Shown here: in pieces, positions 28,628 to 37,480 of the stretch
Layout: each line of letters begins with the position of its first letter
How positions within the stretch are numbered: the first letter of the stretch is position 1
Assembly (NCBI RefSeq): GCF_003316765.1
Contig: NZ_NIJF01000066.1
Span: 161,523 to 225,522, forward strand
DNA from: Bacillus sp. P14.5
GTDB taxonomy: Bacteria; Bacillota; Bacilli; Bacillales; Bacillaceae_B
Length of the DNA: 64,000 bases
Direction: 5' to 3'
Translations under genes and position numbers: made by a program
The notes under the pieces: model-generated
Seen by the model: only the letters and a program-made list of their open reading frames with translations
The model's database searches: none
What the model was told of the DNA's origin: nothing

Positions 28628-29545
28628 ATTCGTACCGAAGAACAATCCGGGATAATTTATACCGCATTTTCTTATTTTCTCTGGGGCATATTGCCGATTT
28701 ACTGGAAGTGGCTGGATCATGTACCGGCAGATGAAATTTTGGCGAACAGGATATTCTGGTCATTCTGGTTTATGATTGTCTTTTTGCTTGTCATAAAAAA
28801 ATTCCCGGAATTCTGGAAAATGATTAAGGGAATGATGCGAACTAAAAAGAAGCTGGCTGCTTTGGCCATAGCATCGCTTCTTATCAGTTTAAACTGGTTT
28901 ATCTATATATGGGCTGTCAATACTGATCAGATGGTTGAAGCGAGCTTAGGATATTATATCAATCCTCTCGTCAGTGTATTGCTGGGAGTTTTCATCTTAA
29001 GAGAAAAAATGACGAAAGCACAGGTGATTTCCTTTATACTGGCTGCGGCGGGAGTCCTTGTGTTGACCGCGTCGTATGGAAGATTTCCGTGGATAGCGGT
29101 TGGACTGGCCGTTTCCTTTGGTTTGTACGGACTTGCTAAAAAGTTGATCAAGGTGGATTCAGATATTGGATTGACGCTTGAAACCATGACGACCGCGCCT
29201 TTTGCTCTCATTTATCTTATCTATTTGTCTTCGCAGGGGAATATTTCATTGTTCCAGTTGTCCGCAGGCACAGACTTGTTATTGATAGCCGGCGGTGCTG
29301 TTACGGCTGTACCTTTGCTTTATTTTGCAAAAGGAGCCCAGAGAATTCCGCTTTATATGGTCGGGTTCCTGCAGTATATTGCGCCTACGATAACATTGAT
29401 TCTGGGTGTCTTCCTTTACGGTGAACCTTTCACGCAAACACACCTGGTGGCATTCGCGTTCATTTGGTCGGCATTAACCATTTTCTCGGTGTCCAGAATG
29501 AAAAGAGTTAAACGAAGAACAAAGGCACAGGAGAAATGCGCATAA
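28628..29545 (+). CDS. rarD: RarD/EamA-type permease
   Basis: Integral membrane protein of about 305 residues with ten hydrophobic segments; the RarD branch of the drug/metabolite transporter superfamily, opening with GIIYTAFSYFLWGILPIYWK. Substrate unknown. The reading frame can be extended to GTG at 28619, but that codon is inside the ribosome site AGAAGGAGGTG. ATT at 28628 stands 7 nt after that site and gives (M)RTEEQSGIIYTAF, matching where homologues begin. ATT starts are very rare, so either an unusual start or an ATG misread. A weak GC-rich hairpin follows the stop. Confidence 0.85.
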   Translation: MRTEEQSGIIYTAFSYFLWGILPIYWKWLDHVPADEILANRIFWSFWFMIVFLLVIKKFPEFWKMIKGMMRTKKKLAALAIASLLISLNWFIYIWAVNTDQMVEASLGYYINPLVSVLLGVFILREKMTKAQVISFILAAAGVLVLTASYGRFPWIAVGLAVSFGLYGLAKKLIKVDSDIGLTLETMTTAPFALIYLIYLSSQGNISLFQLSAGTDLLLIAGGAVTAVPLLYFAKGAQRIPLYMVGFLQYIAPTITLILGVFLYGEPFTQTHLVAFAFIWSALTIFSVSRMKRVKRRTKAQEKCA

Positions 29546-29714
29546 GAGTTTGTGAGCCGGTACCTGAATTGGGTGCCGGTATTCTTAAAAATTGAAGGTG
29601 CTTATATATTTTGAGGCAGGATACTGAGAAACAATATGTCCTTGCTTTTTTTAGCATAGGGTTCCATTAGCCTGCTGGTTTCTCCTTATAGAAAAAGCAG
29701 ACTTTAAAATCATG

Positions 29715-29744
29715 AAAAGGCTGAGACACCGTACGTCTCAGCCT
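29715..29744 (-). terminator. Terminator of the ABC-transporter operon
   Basis: AGGCTGAGAC / GTCTCAGCCT stem with a T-run in minus-strand orientation. The gap 29546-29714 shows nothing else clear. Confidence 0.85.
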
Positions 29745-29766
29745 CCTATAGTGCGATGTTAATCAA

Positions 29767-30996
29767 CTACGATCGAACCCACTTCACAATCTCACCAACA
29801 GAAGCATTCTTACCATACAGCAGAATTCCCACTTCAAAAATCTTTCCTGCAAGCTTCATCACGAGCCAGACGGAAAGGGTCAGTATTGCCATCGCAATGC
29901 CGATTTCCACCCATGGCCATTCTTCGAGTAAAGATAATCTCATGATCAGAACGGCAGGGGATGTAAATGGAATATAGCTGCCGACCTGGGCTGCGAATCC
30001 ATTGGGATCGGATAGGACTGGCCCGAACAGTATAACCGGAGAAAACGGGAGCATCATAATCAGCCCTTGGAAATTACTTGTTGAGCTGATATCTTCTACC
30101 GTTGCGCCAAGTCCGACAAACAGGGCGGCGAATAGCAGGTAGCCAATCAGTGCAATAACGATCAGCAGTGCAAGCTCCGGTACAAACAGGTATTCCATGA
30201 TCGGCAGGTCATTGAATCTCCAAATTACAAAAGGCAGTGCAATGAGGAGCCATACGCCGACCTGAAGCATGCCGAGCCAGAAGTAACCGATAATTTTTCC
30301 CTGCATCAGGTCACTTGGTGTGAGAGAGGACAGCACAATTTCAGAAACCTTTTCCTTCTTTTCTTGTGAAGCACTCTGGAAAATCATCATGCCGGTCATG
30401 ACAATAGAGAATAAAATCAGTCCGGCGAATGCACCTGGAATGATACGGGCCAGATCAGTTATGCCTGAATCAGCTGATTCCTGTTCTGAACCTGAAAGGT
30501 CTTCCTTGTTGAACTGAACGCCATTTGTTACGGCAGCCATCTGCTCTTCTGATAATCCAGCATTTTGGAGATTCAGCTGCTGCAATGGTGCTGCCAGAAG
30601 CTGGACTTCACTTGCAAATGAGTCGGGAGTTTCCTCCGTTGTGTAATAGGTGATCTGTCCATCACTAAGGGCAGCTTCATCAAGGGCAAGATACACGGCA
30701 CTTTCATCCTCCTCCAACCCGCTTTTCCATTCATCAGGGGAGGTGGTAACAACGCTGGTCTCCCAATTCAGATCAGCACTGCTGAGAAAAGGTTCAATTC
30801 GTTCTGCCCATATACCTGACGGGTCTGATACAGAGACATGGACAGGTTCTTCGTCACTATCTGACCCCGTTAGAAGCGCTGGCAGGGTAGCAAATAGAAT
30901 GAAAAGCACCGGCGTCAACACAAGTGAAATGACGAACGATTTATTTTTGGCATTCCGCTTGAATTCCCAGCGGGCGACTTTTAAGCTGTTACGCAT
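29767..30996 (-). CDS. ABC-2 type transporter permease (NatB/YhaP-like)
   Basis: Membrane protein of 409 residues. One N-terminal transmembrane helix (about 22-44) precedes a large extracytoplasmic region (about 50-185), then five or six helices to the C terminus, the layout of Na+-efflux-type ABC-2 permeases. The start overlaps the end of the ATPase gene by 8 bp, so translation is coupled and the two form one transporter. Last gene of the five-gene operon. Substrate unknown; lipid, antibiotic or ion export are all possible in this family. Confidence 0.85.
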   Translation of the reverse strand: MRNSLKVARWEFKRNAKNKSFVISLVLTPVLFILFATLPALLTGSDSDEEPVHVSVSDPSGIWAERIEPFLSSADLNWETSVVTTSPDEWKSGLEEDESAVYLALDEAALSDGQITYYTTEETPDSFASEVQLLAAPLQQLNLQNAGLSEEQMAAVTNGVQFNKEDLSGSEQESADSGITDLARIIPGAFAGLILFSIVMTGMMIFQSASQEKKEKVSEIVLSSLTPSDLMQGKIIGYFWLGMLQVGVWLLIALPFVIWRFNDLPIMEYLFVPELALLIVIALIGYLLFAALFVGLGATVEDISSTSNFQGLIMMLPFSPVILFGPVLSDPNGFAAQVGSYIPFTSPAVLIMRLSLLEEWPWVEIGIAMAILTLSVWLVMKLAGKIFEVGILLYGKNASVGEIVKWVRS

Positions 30997-31924
30997 ATTT
31001 TACTTCCTCCTCTAATGCGAGTGTTCTGTCTGAAGCAACATCAATAAAGATTTCATGAAGGGAAATCCGGTCCAGCCTGAATTCATCAATGTGAATATCT
31101 GACGGCAGCTTGCGGATCCACTCTGCCGGCTGCAGATTCTGATCCAGAAAAAGAACTGAAACGTTGTCCTGCTGTTCTACCCGTGTAACGGAGGGGATTG
31201 CCTGCAGCTTTTTCTCATCATTCTTGCCGTGTATCGTACATTTAAAGCTTGCGTACTGCCTTTTTACTTCATCCATTGTACCGCTGATGACTTCTCTGCC
31301 TTTATGAATCATAATCAGCCGGTCAGCCATTTCCTCTACCAGGTTCATCTGATGGGCGGAGAGAAGAATCGCGGTTCCGTTTTTGGCAAGCTCCCTGATC
31401 TCTTCCTTGAACACTTCCTGACTGACCGGATCAAGGCCTGAAAACGGTTCATCTAGAATGAGCAGCTCCGGTTCATGTATGATGGAGGCGATAAACTGAA
31501 CCTTCTGTCCCATCCCCTTCGACAGCTCTTCAATAGAAACCTTGTCTTTTCCCTCTAAGCCAAATTTCTTCAGGTAAAATAAGGCACGTTCCTTTGCTTT
31601 TTTCAGCGGATAGTCCTTGAGCTCTGCGAAGTACAAAAGAATATCCATGATCTTAACGTTTTTATACAGACCTCGTTCCTCCGGCAGGTAGCCGATTTTG
31701 TGCTTTGGGATCCTGCCTTCCTTTTCTCCATGAAATTTAATAATTCCTTGATCGGGATAGAGAATTCCCATAATACTTCTGATGGTCGTTGATTTTCCTG
31801 CACCGTTTGGACCGAGAAGGGCAGTGATCTCACCCTTTTTCACATTAAACGAAACGTCGTGAAGTACCTGTTGATCCTTAAAGGACTTTTGAAGACTTTG
31901 TACTGTCAGCGCTATATCAGACAT
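30989..31924 (-). CDS. ABC transporter ATP-binding protein (partner of the NatB-like permease)
   Basis: ATPase of 311 residues. Walker A GPNGAGKST near 38, signature LSKGMGQ near 136 (variant of LSGGQ), Walker B LLILDEPFSGLD near 154 and the switch histidine in LLSAHQM. The C-terminal ~80 residues form the extra domain seen in drug/sodium exporters. It overlaps the downstream permease by 8 bp and the upstream ATPase by 8 bp. Confidence 0.88.
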   Translation of the reverse strand: MSDIALTVQSLQKSFKDQQVLHDVSFNVKKGEITALLGPNGAGKSTTIRSIMGILYPDQGIIKFHGEKEGRIPKHKIGYLPEERGLYKNVKIMDILLYFAELKDYPLKKAKERALFYLKKFGLEGKDKVSIEELSKGMGQKVQFIASIIHEPELLILDEPFSGLDPVSQEVFKEEIRELAKNGTAILLSAHQMNLVEEMADRLIMIHKGREVISGTMDEVKRQYASFKCTIHGKNDEKKLQAIPSVTRVEQQDNVSVLFLDQNLQPAEWIRKLPSDIHIDEFRLDRISLHEIFIDVASDRTLALEEEVKYA

Positions 31925-32789
31925 CGAACATTTCTCCTTCTATTAAGATTTCCTGGATAATATCCTCAAGCTCGGGTATTTGTTCATCCACAATCACCAT
32001 GTTGTTTTGAGAAAGATAAGTCATGGTGGACTGGGGTTGATTTGATAGAATGACTTTCTTATAGGTACGCTTGATTTCACCTGGGACCCGGCTCACTGGC
32101 GGCTCTTCCTTTAACCAGAACAGCCGGTAAGTGGAGGCGAGCGAATCCTTTTCAAGCAGCTTTGATACACGTCCTCTGTTAATAAAGACGAGGTAGTCAG
32201 CCAATTTTTTAATATCATCTGCCTGATGGGAAGCAATCAGGATCGTTTTATCACCATTTTCCATAAGCTCGAGTATGAATTGAATAAAATAGTTTCTCGA
32301 TGGAATATCCATTGCAGCTGTCGGTTCATCAAGAATCAGAATCGGAGTGTTCTTGCCAAGATTGAGTGCAAGGCTTAACTTCGTCTTCACACCCGGTGAA
32401 AGCTTCTGAACTTTCTTATTTAACGGGATATTGAGATGTTCGGAAAACCTTCTAAACAGCGCTTCGTCCCAGGATTCATAGATTTCTGCCATCAGTCTGC
32501 GGAGCTGTTCACCAGTAAATGGATCGCAGCCAATCAACGTCTGGGCATGATAAGCAATATAGCGCTTCCAGCCGTCATCTTCGCCGCTGACAGGCTGACC
32601 GAGCACTTGAATTTCTCCGTGGTCCTGTTTAACAAGGTTCATCATCATTTTGAATAAAGTGCTCTTGCCGGCTCCGTTTGTCCCGACAAACGCTGTAATG
32701 GTCCCCTCTTCAATTGTAAGTTCCGGTATGTTCAAGTGAAATTCGTCAATGGATTTTTCGATATTTCGGATTGTTAATGGAAAACTCAT
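31917..32789 (-). CDS. ABC transporter ATP-binding protein (YtrB-like)
   Basis: ATPase of 290 residues with Walker A GTNGAGKST near 38, signature LSPGVKTK near 130, Walker B ILILDEPTAAMD near 152 and switch histidine in IASHQAD. It follows the GntR regulator with a 4-bp overlap, as in YtrA-type operons, so it probably pairs with the membrane protein encoded upstream (33188-33913). The signature lacks the usual LSGGQ glycine pair, a variation common in YtrB-like ATPases. Confidence 0.85.
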   Translation of the reverse strand: MSFPLTIRNIEKSIDEFHLNIPELTIEEGTITAFVGTNGAGKSTLFKMMMNLVKQDHGEIQVLGQPVSGEDDGWKRYIAYHAQTLIGCDPFTGEQLRRLMAEIYESWDEALFRRFSEHLNIPLNKKVQKLSPGVKTKLSLALNLGKNTPILILDEPTAAMDIPSRNYFIQFILELMENGDKTILIASHQADDIKKLADYLVFINRGRVSKLLEKDSLASTYRLFWLKEEPPVSRVPGEIKRTYKKVILSNQPQSTMTYLSQNNMVIVDEQIPELEDIIQEILIEGEMFDV

Positions 32790-33175
32790 CGGTTATCCTC
32801 CTTTTGGAGCAGGGTTTCTACCATGCGGATAATTTCTTCATTTGTCAGTTCATGCTGTTTAGCAGTGGTGATCGCTTTTAGAATTGCGTCTTCAACTGCC
32901 TGGCTGGCCATTGATGTTTTCATATCAGGATCCACCTCGGCCACAAATGTTCCCTTTCCCTGAGAGGTTTGTATGAATCCGCTGTACTCAAGGTTTTGAT
33001 AAGCTCTTCTGATCGTGATGGAACTGATCTCCAACTCCTTCGCCATCAGCCGGATTGAGGGGAGGGGATCTCCTGTTGTTAATTGTCCGCTGGCAATCAG
33101 AGCTTTGATTTGGTTCTCGATCTGATGATAGATCGGTTCACGCGAGGACTTTGAAAGCCGTATTGGAAGATTCAT
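32786..33175 (-). CDS. ytrA: GntR-family repressor, YtrA subfamily
   Basis: Short regulator of 129 residues. The winged helix is N-terminal (IYHQIENQIKALIASGQLTT, DPLPSIRLMAKELEISSITIRRAY) and only a small C-terminal dimer domain follows, the hallmark of the YtrA subgroup, which controls ABC-transporter operons and responds to cell-wall-active antibiotics in B. subtilis. It is the second gene of the operon, not the first. A matching operator stands upstream of the operon at 33939-33970. The start overlaps a ribosome site GGAGGG at 8 nt. Confidence 0.88.
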   Translation of the reverse strand: MNLPIRLSKSSREPIYHQIENQIKALIASGQLTTGDPLPSIRLMAKELEISSITIRRAYQNLEYSGFIQTSQGKGTFVAEVDPDMKTSMASQAVEDAILKAITTAKQHELTNEEIIRMVETLLQKEDNR

Positions 33176-33187
33176 ATCAGCCCTCCT

Positions 33188-33913
33188 TTATTGTAAATAA
33201 TCAATTTTTTGGATTTGCTTCAGAGCATGGCGGATCCAGTACCACGTCACAAAGAACGCTGTAAGAATAGAGACAATTATTGAAAGAATGGGATAGTCAT
33301 TTGCCAGGTAGATCGTCCATTTAAAAAAGCCCGTATCCAGCCATACCTGAAAAATTAGGTACATCGCTGCGAAAAATAGGATTATGCTTGCGAATGACCA
33401 GACAATTGTAAACCGTTTAATCTGATCACCAGGTTCACTGGCTGGAAAAATTCCGCCTAAGGAAAAACTGATACAGATCCAGATGACAATCAGTGAAATT
33501 AACTGAAGCGGATCAATCACATCCTGCAGTTCAGGAGAAAAAACATACGTTGCTGCCAGGGCTATTAAAATGCCTGCAAAAATAGCAAAGTAAGGTAAGA
33601 TAAAGCGGCTTATAACAAGAACATTGCGCTTGATTGGCAGCTGGTTGAGCATCGCTACAAAAGGAGAGGCATACAATTCGTCATCCATCTTTTGATATTG
33701 AAAGCCTTTTGGTTTGGTCGAAAAGGAGATCGACATAAGGAAAATAATTAAAAAGACATCAAAGATAAAGATGTTTTCTTCCAGGTAAGTCGGAATCGTC
33801 AGTTGAAAGAAAAATGTGTAAATCCCCGCAATCAAAAATAGATTAAGATAGTGCTTTTTCGAAACAATCATCTCAAGCCTCGCCAGCCAGAATGCTTTAC
33901 GTATCGTATCCAT
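33188..33913 (-). CDS. Membrane protein, probable ABC permease of the YtrA operon
   Basis: Hydrophobic protein of about 242 residues with six predicted transmembrane segments and no recognisable catalytic motif. It starts MDTIRKAFWLARLEM at 33913, where AAAGGAA precedes the ATG; the longer frame upstream runs into the operator. First gene of the operon and 12 bp before the GntR gene. It is most likely the membrane partner of the YtrB-like ATPase. Sequence diverges too far for me to name the family. Confidence 0.75.
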   Translation of the reverse strand: MDTIRKAFWLARLEMIVSKKHYLNLFLIAGIYTFFFQLTIPTYLEENIFIFDVFLIIFLMSISFSTKPKGFQYQKMDDELYASPFVAMLNQLPIKRNVLVISRFILPYFAIFAGILIALAATYVFSPELQDVIDPLQLISLIVIWICISFSLGGIFPASEPGDQIKRFTIVWSFASIILFFAAMYLIFQVWLDTGFFKWTIYLANDYPILSIIVSILTAFFVTWYWIRHALKQIQKIDYLQ

Positions 33914-33938
33914 ATTAAAAAATTCCTTTCCATGTATT

Positions 33939-33970
33939 AGTGTGTAACTGTGTATGTCTATATACACACT
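33939..33970 (-). promoter_or_regulatory. YtrA-type operator upstream of the ABC operon
   Basis: AGTGTGTA at 33939-33946 and TACACACT at 33963-33970 form a perfect 8-bp inverted repeat, 16 bp apart. YtrA of B. subtilis is reported to bind an AGTGTA/TACACT inverted repeat, so this is the probable self-regulatory site. Confidence 0.75.
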
Positions 33971-34396
33971 ATAAAATAAGTGGAGGAATTTTGCAACTGG
34001 TAAAAAAGAAAGGGTTTATATTTTTAAAACTCAATATGATGAATCTCGTCAATAGGGCTTGAAGAAATTTATTATTTTGTCAGGAAACTAGTTGGATAGC
34101 AGATGGAATGGAAGAAAATGCAGAAACAAGCCTGGTAATCATGGCAATTGTTCTTATCTCACCATCATCGTCAGTAATTTGTATAGCCGTGAAGCAGTAC
34201 CGACCATAGCTTTGCTGAGTGAGCGGGGGAAGGATTATTAGGGCATCTAGTAAACGGGAGAAACAAACGAAGAGTTAAAGGGAATTTATAAAGATGGCTG
34301 TCGTTGAACACTGCAGGGCTTAGAAAAAATCATCAAAAAAGAGGCTGGGACAAAAGTAGAAAACTAATTGATGCAAGTAGAAATCATCGAAAATAA

Positions 34397-34438
34397 AACC
34401 GCATGAGATCAAGGTTATATACTTGATCTCATGCGGTT
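34397..34438 (+). terminator. 17-bp perfect hairpin inside the 34.3-kb element
   Basis: AACCGCATGAGATCAAG pairs perfectly with 34422-34438 around an 8-nt loop, followed by CATTTTTGTT. A very strong terminator-like hairpin not next to any gene's stop. Confidence 0.65.
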
Positions 34439-34515
34439 CATTTTTGTTATTAGGCTCTTACCTTAAAGATGTTATTTTTTAGATTAGGTTATCCGCCAGT
34501 TCCTGATCGTAGGCG

Positions 34516-34633
34516 GATTGGAGCGGAAGGTGTGCGACCTCCTGCGGGACTAGCGGGACAGATGAGACCCCGCAGGCATAGCCGAGGAGGCTCAGCGCCC
34601 GCCCCGCGGAGTCGTGCACCTGGAGCGGAAATC
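34516..34633. repeat. GC-rich 118-bp module, copy A
   Basis: Starts GATTGGAGCGGAAGGTGTGC and ends TGGAGCGGAAATC. Nearly identical to 45606-45723 and 49386-49503. Internal pairing: AGGTGTGCGAC with GTCGTGCACCT, and CCTGCGGG with CCCGCAGG. Much higher GC than its surroundings. Confidence 0.9.
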
Positions 34634-34732
34634 CTTTCTTTATACTCAGACACATTCTTTTGAAAAGAGCTTTTTATAAGGTTTTGTCCCAGCCTCTTTA
34701 TGTGATAACTTATTAAATCCCGCTGTTCCTTT

Positions 34733-35533
34733 TTATAAAAACGTTCTCTTCACTTTTTCCCAGAAGGAGTTGTCTTTCAGTTTGACGGTTTTGATCTTTT
34801 CCTCGCTCAAGGTGATTTCGACTTGTTTGACGTGCTGGATACCGAGTGCTTCGTTATCCATTCCCATTGAAGGGTAGTCATTGCCGTCTTGTACAATTTC
34901 AAGTTTCAGCTTGCGGTTTCCGCTGAGGATGAAGGAAGAGCCCAGTGTGCGGTAGCGGTTATTGTTCAATGACGCCATTTCGCTTACCTGAAGGCAGGGA
35001 AGCATCGGATCGACGACCGCTCCGTTCACTGATTTGTTATATGCAGTGCTTCCTGTTGGAGTGGCGATGACCATTCCATCGCCGCGGAACGTTTCAAAGT
35101 GCAGGTCATCGATATGTACTTCGATTACGAAGGTCTTGATGATGCCTGATCTGATACTGAATTCATTCAGGCATTTAAAAGTGGCTTCATCATCGACAGA
35201 TACATCGATTGTCGGGTAACGACGGACCTCGATCTGTTCCTCTGTCATAGCCTGTATCATTTTTTCCTTATCATCAATATGAAAGTCGCAGTACATACTT
35301 AAGTTCCCTGTTGTTGAGATGCCCGCATATAAACAATCCTGTCGGAAGCCTGTGCTGCGAACGGCTTGAAGGAATGCTCCATCCCCGCCGACACTGACAA
35401 CGATGTTTGCATCAGCCGAAGATTTTACAATATTGAATCCGTGCTGTTGGGCAAGCAGAGATAATTCTTCTACTTTTTGAATTGTTTCTGCGTCTTTTAG
35501 CGTATAAAAATAAAGGTTGCGTCTTTCCTGCAT
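34733..35533 (-). CDS. nadK2: NAD kinase (second paralogue)
   Basis: Phosphorylates NAD to NADP. The 266 residues show the NAD-kinase motif SVGGDGAFLQA near residue 50, the second site FRGDGMVIATPTGSTAYNKS near 150 and a C-terminal beta-rich region. GAGGAGG precedes the start at 35533. Position next to sppA/yteJ matches B. subtilis ytdI (ppnKB). It is monocistronic on the minus strand. Confidence 0.93.
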   Translation of the reverse strand: MQERRNLYFYTLKDAETIQKVEELSLLAQQHGFNIVKSSADANIVVSVGGDGAFLQAVRSTGFRQDCLYAGISTTGNLSMYCDFHIDDKEKMIQAMTEEQIEVRRYPTIDVSVDDEATFKCLNEFSIRSGIIKTFVIEVHIDDLHFETFRGDGMVIATPTGSTAYNKSVNGAVVDPMLPCLQVSEMASLNNNRYRTLGSSFILSGNRKLKLEIVQDGNDYPSMGMDNEALGIQHVKQVEITLSEEKIKTVKLKDNSFWEKVKRTFL

Positions 35534-35743
35534 GTTATTGCCTCCTCCAGATTAGTCCTCCAATTCAGGACGGAATTTTTCCATTCACGATAGATTTTGC
35601 TAGAATAGTGATTATATGCAATGTGCTGCTCTCATGATGAAGTTCTATGTGGCGGATGCTTATGATTATTTTATCATGATAGTGAAACTTTATGATAGCG
35701 ATGTACGTATGCAATCATGAAGAGAAAAAAGGAGGAAGTACAT

Positions 35744-36754
35744 ATGAGTGGAAAACGTTGGACGGCTTTAGCCATTGCTGCCGGGTTGTTTTTATTTTCG
35801 GTTGTAGTCAACTTTGCGAGTTCTGCAGCGTCAAATGACTTTAGCGCAGCTTTTGAAGAAATGTTTGCTGGCACAGAAAATCCTTTTACAGAGGAAATTA
35901 TAGAGGACGGCAGCAGCAATAAGAGAATTGCCGTATTAGAGGTTGATGGTGTTATTCAGGATGTCAATACGGCAACTTCGATTTTTGAAAGCCCTGGATA
36001 TAATCATGAGGTTTTCATGGAGCAGTTAAAAACAGTTCAGGAGGACGACAGCATCAAAGCGGTTATCCTTAAAGTGAATTCTCCGGGCGGTGGCGTAGTG
36101 GAAAGTGCGCAGATCCATGAAAAGCTTCTCGAGATACAGGATGAGTCAGAAAAGCCGATCTATGTTTCCATGGGATCAATGGCTGCTTCTGGCGGTTACT
36201 ATATTGCCGCTCCTGCTGAGAAAATTTTCGCCAGCAGGGAAACACTTACCGGATCATTGGGGGTCATCATGCAAAGCGTCAATTACTCTGAGCTGGCAGA
36301 AAAATATGGAGTTGATTTCGTGACAATCAAAAGCGGGCCTCACAAGGATATCATGAGCCCGACGAGAGAAATGACGGAAGAAGAGCGGGAAATCCTGCAG
36401 TCCATGGTCAACAATTCATATGAAGGGTTTGTCGATGTCATCGCTGAAGGACGCGGGATGTCTGAAGAGCAAGTAAGGGACCTTGCGGACGGCCGTGTAT
36501 ATGACGGCATCCAGGCAAAAGAAAACAATTTGATTGATGGATTTGGGTATGTGGAAGATGTTATCGGGCAGATGAAGAAGGATCTGGAGCTTGAAAATGC
36601 CCAGGTCATCGAGTATACGAGTGATGGCGGATTTGGTTCATTATTAAATATGGGTGCCAAAAGGCTTGCCGGCGGAGATATCGAAGCGGCGGCATTAATG
36701 AAAATCCTTTCTCAGCCTAATTCACCTCGCCTGATGTATCTCTATGCGGAATAA
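35744..36754 (+). CDS. sppA: Signal peptide peptidase SppA
   Basis: Membrane-bound serine protease of about 336 residues that degrades signal-peptide remnants. One N-terminal transmembrane segment (about 7-27) is followed by the ClpP-like SppA domain. The nucleophile serine lies in GSMAASGGYY near 147 and the catalytic lysine in SGPHKD near 199, agreeing with the Ser147/Lys199 pair I recall for B. subtilis SppA. The start at 35744 follows AAAGGAGGAAG; an upstream in-frame ATG at 35717 lacks a ribosome site. yteJ follows 20 bp later. Confidence 0.95.
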   Translation: MSGKRWTALAIAAGLFLFSVVVNFASSAASNDFSAAFEEMFAGTENPFTEEIIEDGSSNKRIAVLEVDGVIQDVNTATSIFESPGYNHEVFMEQLKTVQEDDSIKAVILKVNSPGGGVVESAQIHEKLLEIQDESEKPIYVSMGSMAASGGYYIAAPAEKIFASRETLTGSLGVIMQSVNYSELAEKYGVDFVTIKSGPHKDIMSPTREMTEEEREILQSMVNNSYEGFVDVIAEGRGMSEEQVRDLADGRVYDGIQAKENNLIDGFGYVEDVIGQMKKDLELENAQVIEYTSDGGFGSLLNMGAKRLAGGDIEAAALMKILSQPNSPRLMYLYAE

Positions 36755-36774
36755 CTTAAGAGGAGGTGCCGTCC

Positions 36775-37287
36775 ATGAGTGAATTTGAAAATCAGAATGA
36801 ATTTACAACCGTAGTGAATGAAAAGAAAGATACACGCCTGGGAGTCGTTGAACTAGGTGGTTTCTGGATGAGATTCTGGGCTTATATTCTGGATTTAATC
36901 GTGATTTCAAGTATTGGCAGACTGATTGTCTATCCCATATTCCGGGCAATGGACTTGTCCCTGATGAAGGACGATATGTTCGCACCGATATCAATCTTAA
37001 GTGCGATCATTTTCTACGGATACTTTGTGTTAATGACCAAATATTTTGGACAGACGCTTGGAAAGATGGCTTTTGGATTGAAGGTTATTGAATTGGATGG
37101 GAAACCTCTGCAATGGAGTACGATTCTCTTCAGGGAATTGATAGGCAGATTCATCTCTGCAAGTTTCTTTGTCTTATATATCGTTGTCGCCTTTACGAAC
37201 AAGAAGCAGGGAATTCACGATTTATTTGCGGATACTACCGTGATACGGGAAAAACGAGCCGCGTTGTATAAACCGGTAAGCGCATAA
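36775..37287 (+). CDS. yteJ: RDD-family membrane protein YteJ
   Basis: Protein of about 170 residues with an RDD domain: ELGGFWMRFWAYILDLIVIS provides the Arg-Asp signature, followed by three or four hydrophobic segments and GQTLGKMAFGLKVIE. It is probably an operon partner of sppA, 20 bp upstream, as in B. subtilis, where YteJ (SppI) is reported to inhibit SppA. AGGAGGTG precedes the start at 36775. A strong terminator ends the unit. Confidence 0.9.
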   Translation: MSEFENQNEFTTVVNEKKDTRLGVVELGGFWMRFWAYILDLIVISSIGRLIVYPIFRAMDLSLMKDDMFAPISILSAIIFYGYFVLMTKYFGQTLGKMAFGLKVIELDGKPLQWSTILFRELIGRFISASFFVLYIVVAFTNKKQGIHDLFADTTVIREKRAALYKPVSA

Positions 37288-37352
37288 AGATTGGGTTTAC
37301 TTCTGCAGTCTTAAAGAGAGTGCGGGATAGTCATTGGAAACCTGGGAAAAGG

Positions 37353-37385
37353 AAGAAGCAGCCGCTGTGTCGGCTGCTTCTTTTT
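37353..37385 (+). terminator. Terminator of sppA-yteJ
   Basis: GAAGCAGCCG / CGGCTGCTTC perfect stem with a T-run. Confidence 0.9.
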
Positions 37386-37394
37386 CGCATATAT

Positions 37395-37473
37395 GGCTGC
37401 TTTTGTAAAAGATGAATTATAGCGATAACTTACGAAATTTTATTAAATAGCAACAAAGTCTATGAAAGGTGCC
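37395..37473 (+). mobile_element. Deleted MITE-like copy
   Basis: About 79 bp: left end GGCTGCTTTTGTAAAAGATG, then a right-end part TATTAAATAGCAACAAAGTC as in the 54124 copy. The interior is missing. Confidence 0.55.
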
Positions 37474-37480
37474 TTTATGG

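Larger units (their letters stand above)
34338..34699. mobile_element. 362-bp element with 18-bp perfect terminal inverted repeats
   Basis: AAAGAGGCTGGGACAAAA at 34338-34355 is inverted exactly at 34682-34699. Inside are a 17-bp perfect hairpin and, from about 34454 to 34670, a MITE-like segment with GGCTCTT and AAGAGC ends that carries the GC-rich 118-bp module. No transposase. Nothing else is seen in 33971-34337. Confidence 0.8.

Noticed and set aside
34469-34663. GC-rich frames in the 34.5-kb and 45.6-kb modules
   Set aside because: They coincide with the repeated 118-bp module, whose conservation is better explained by base pairing.
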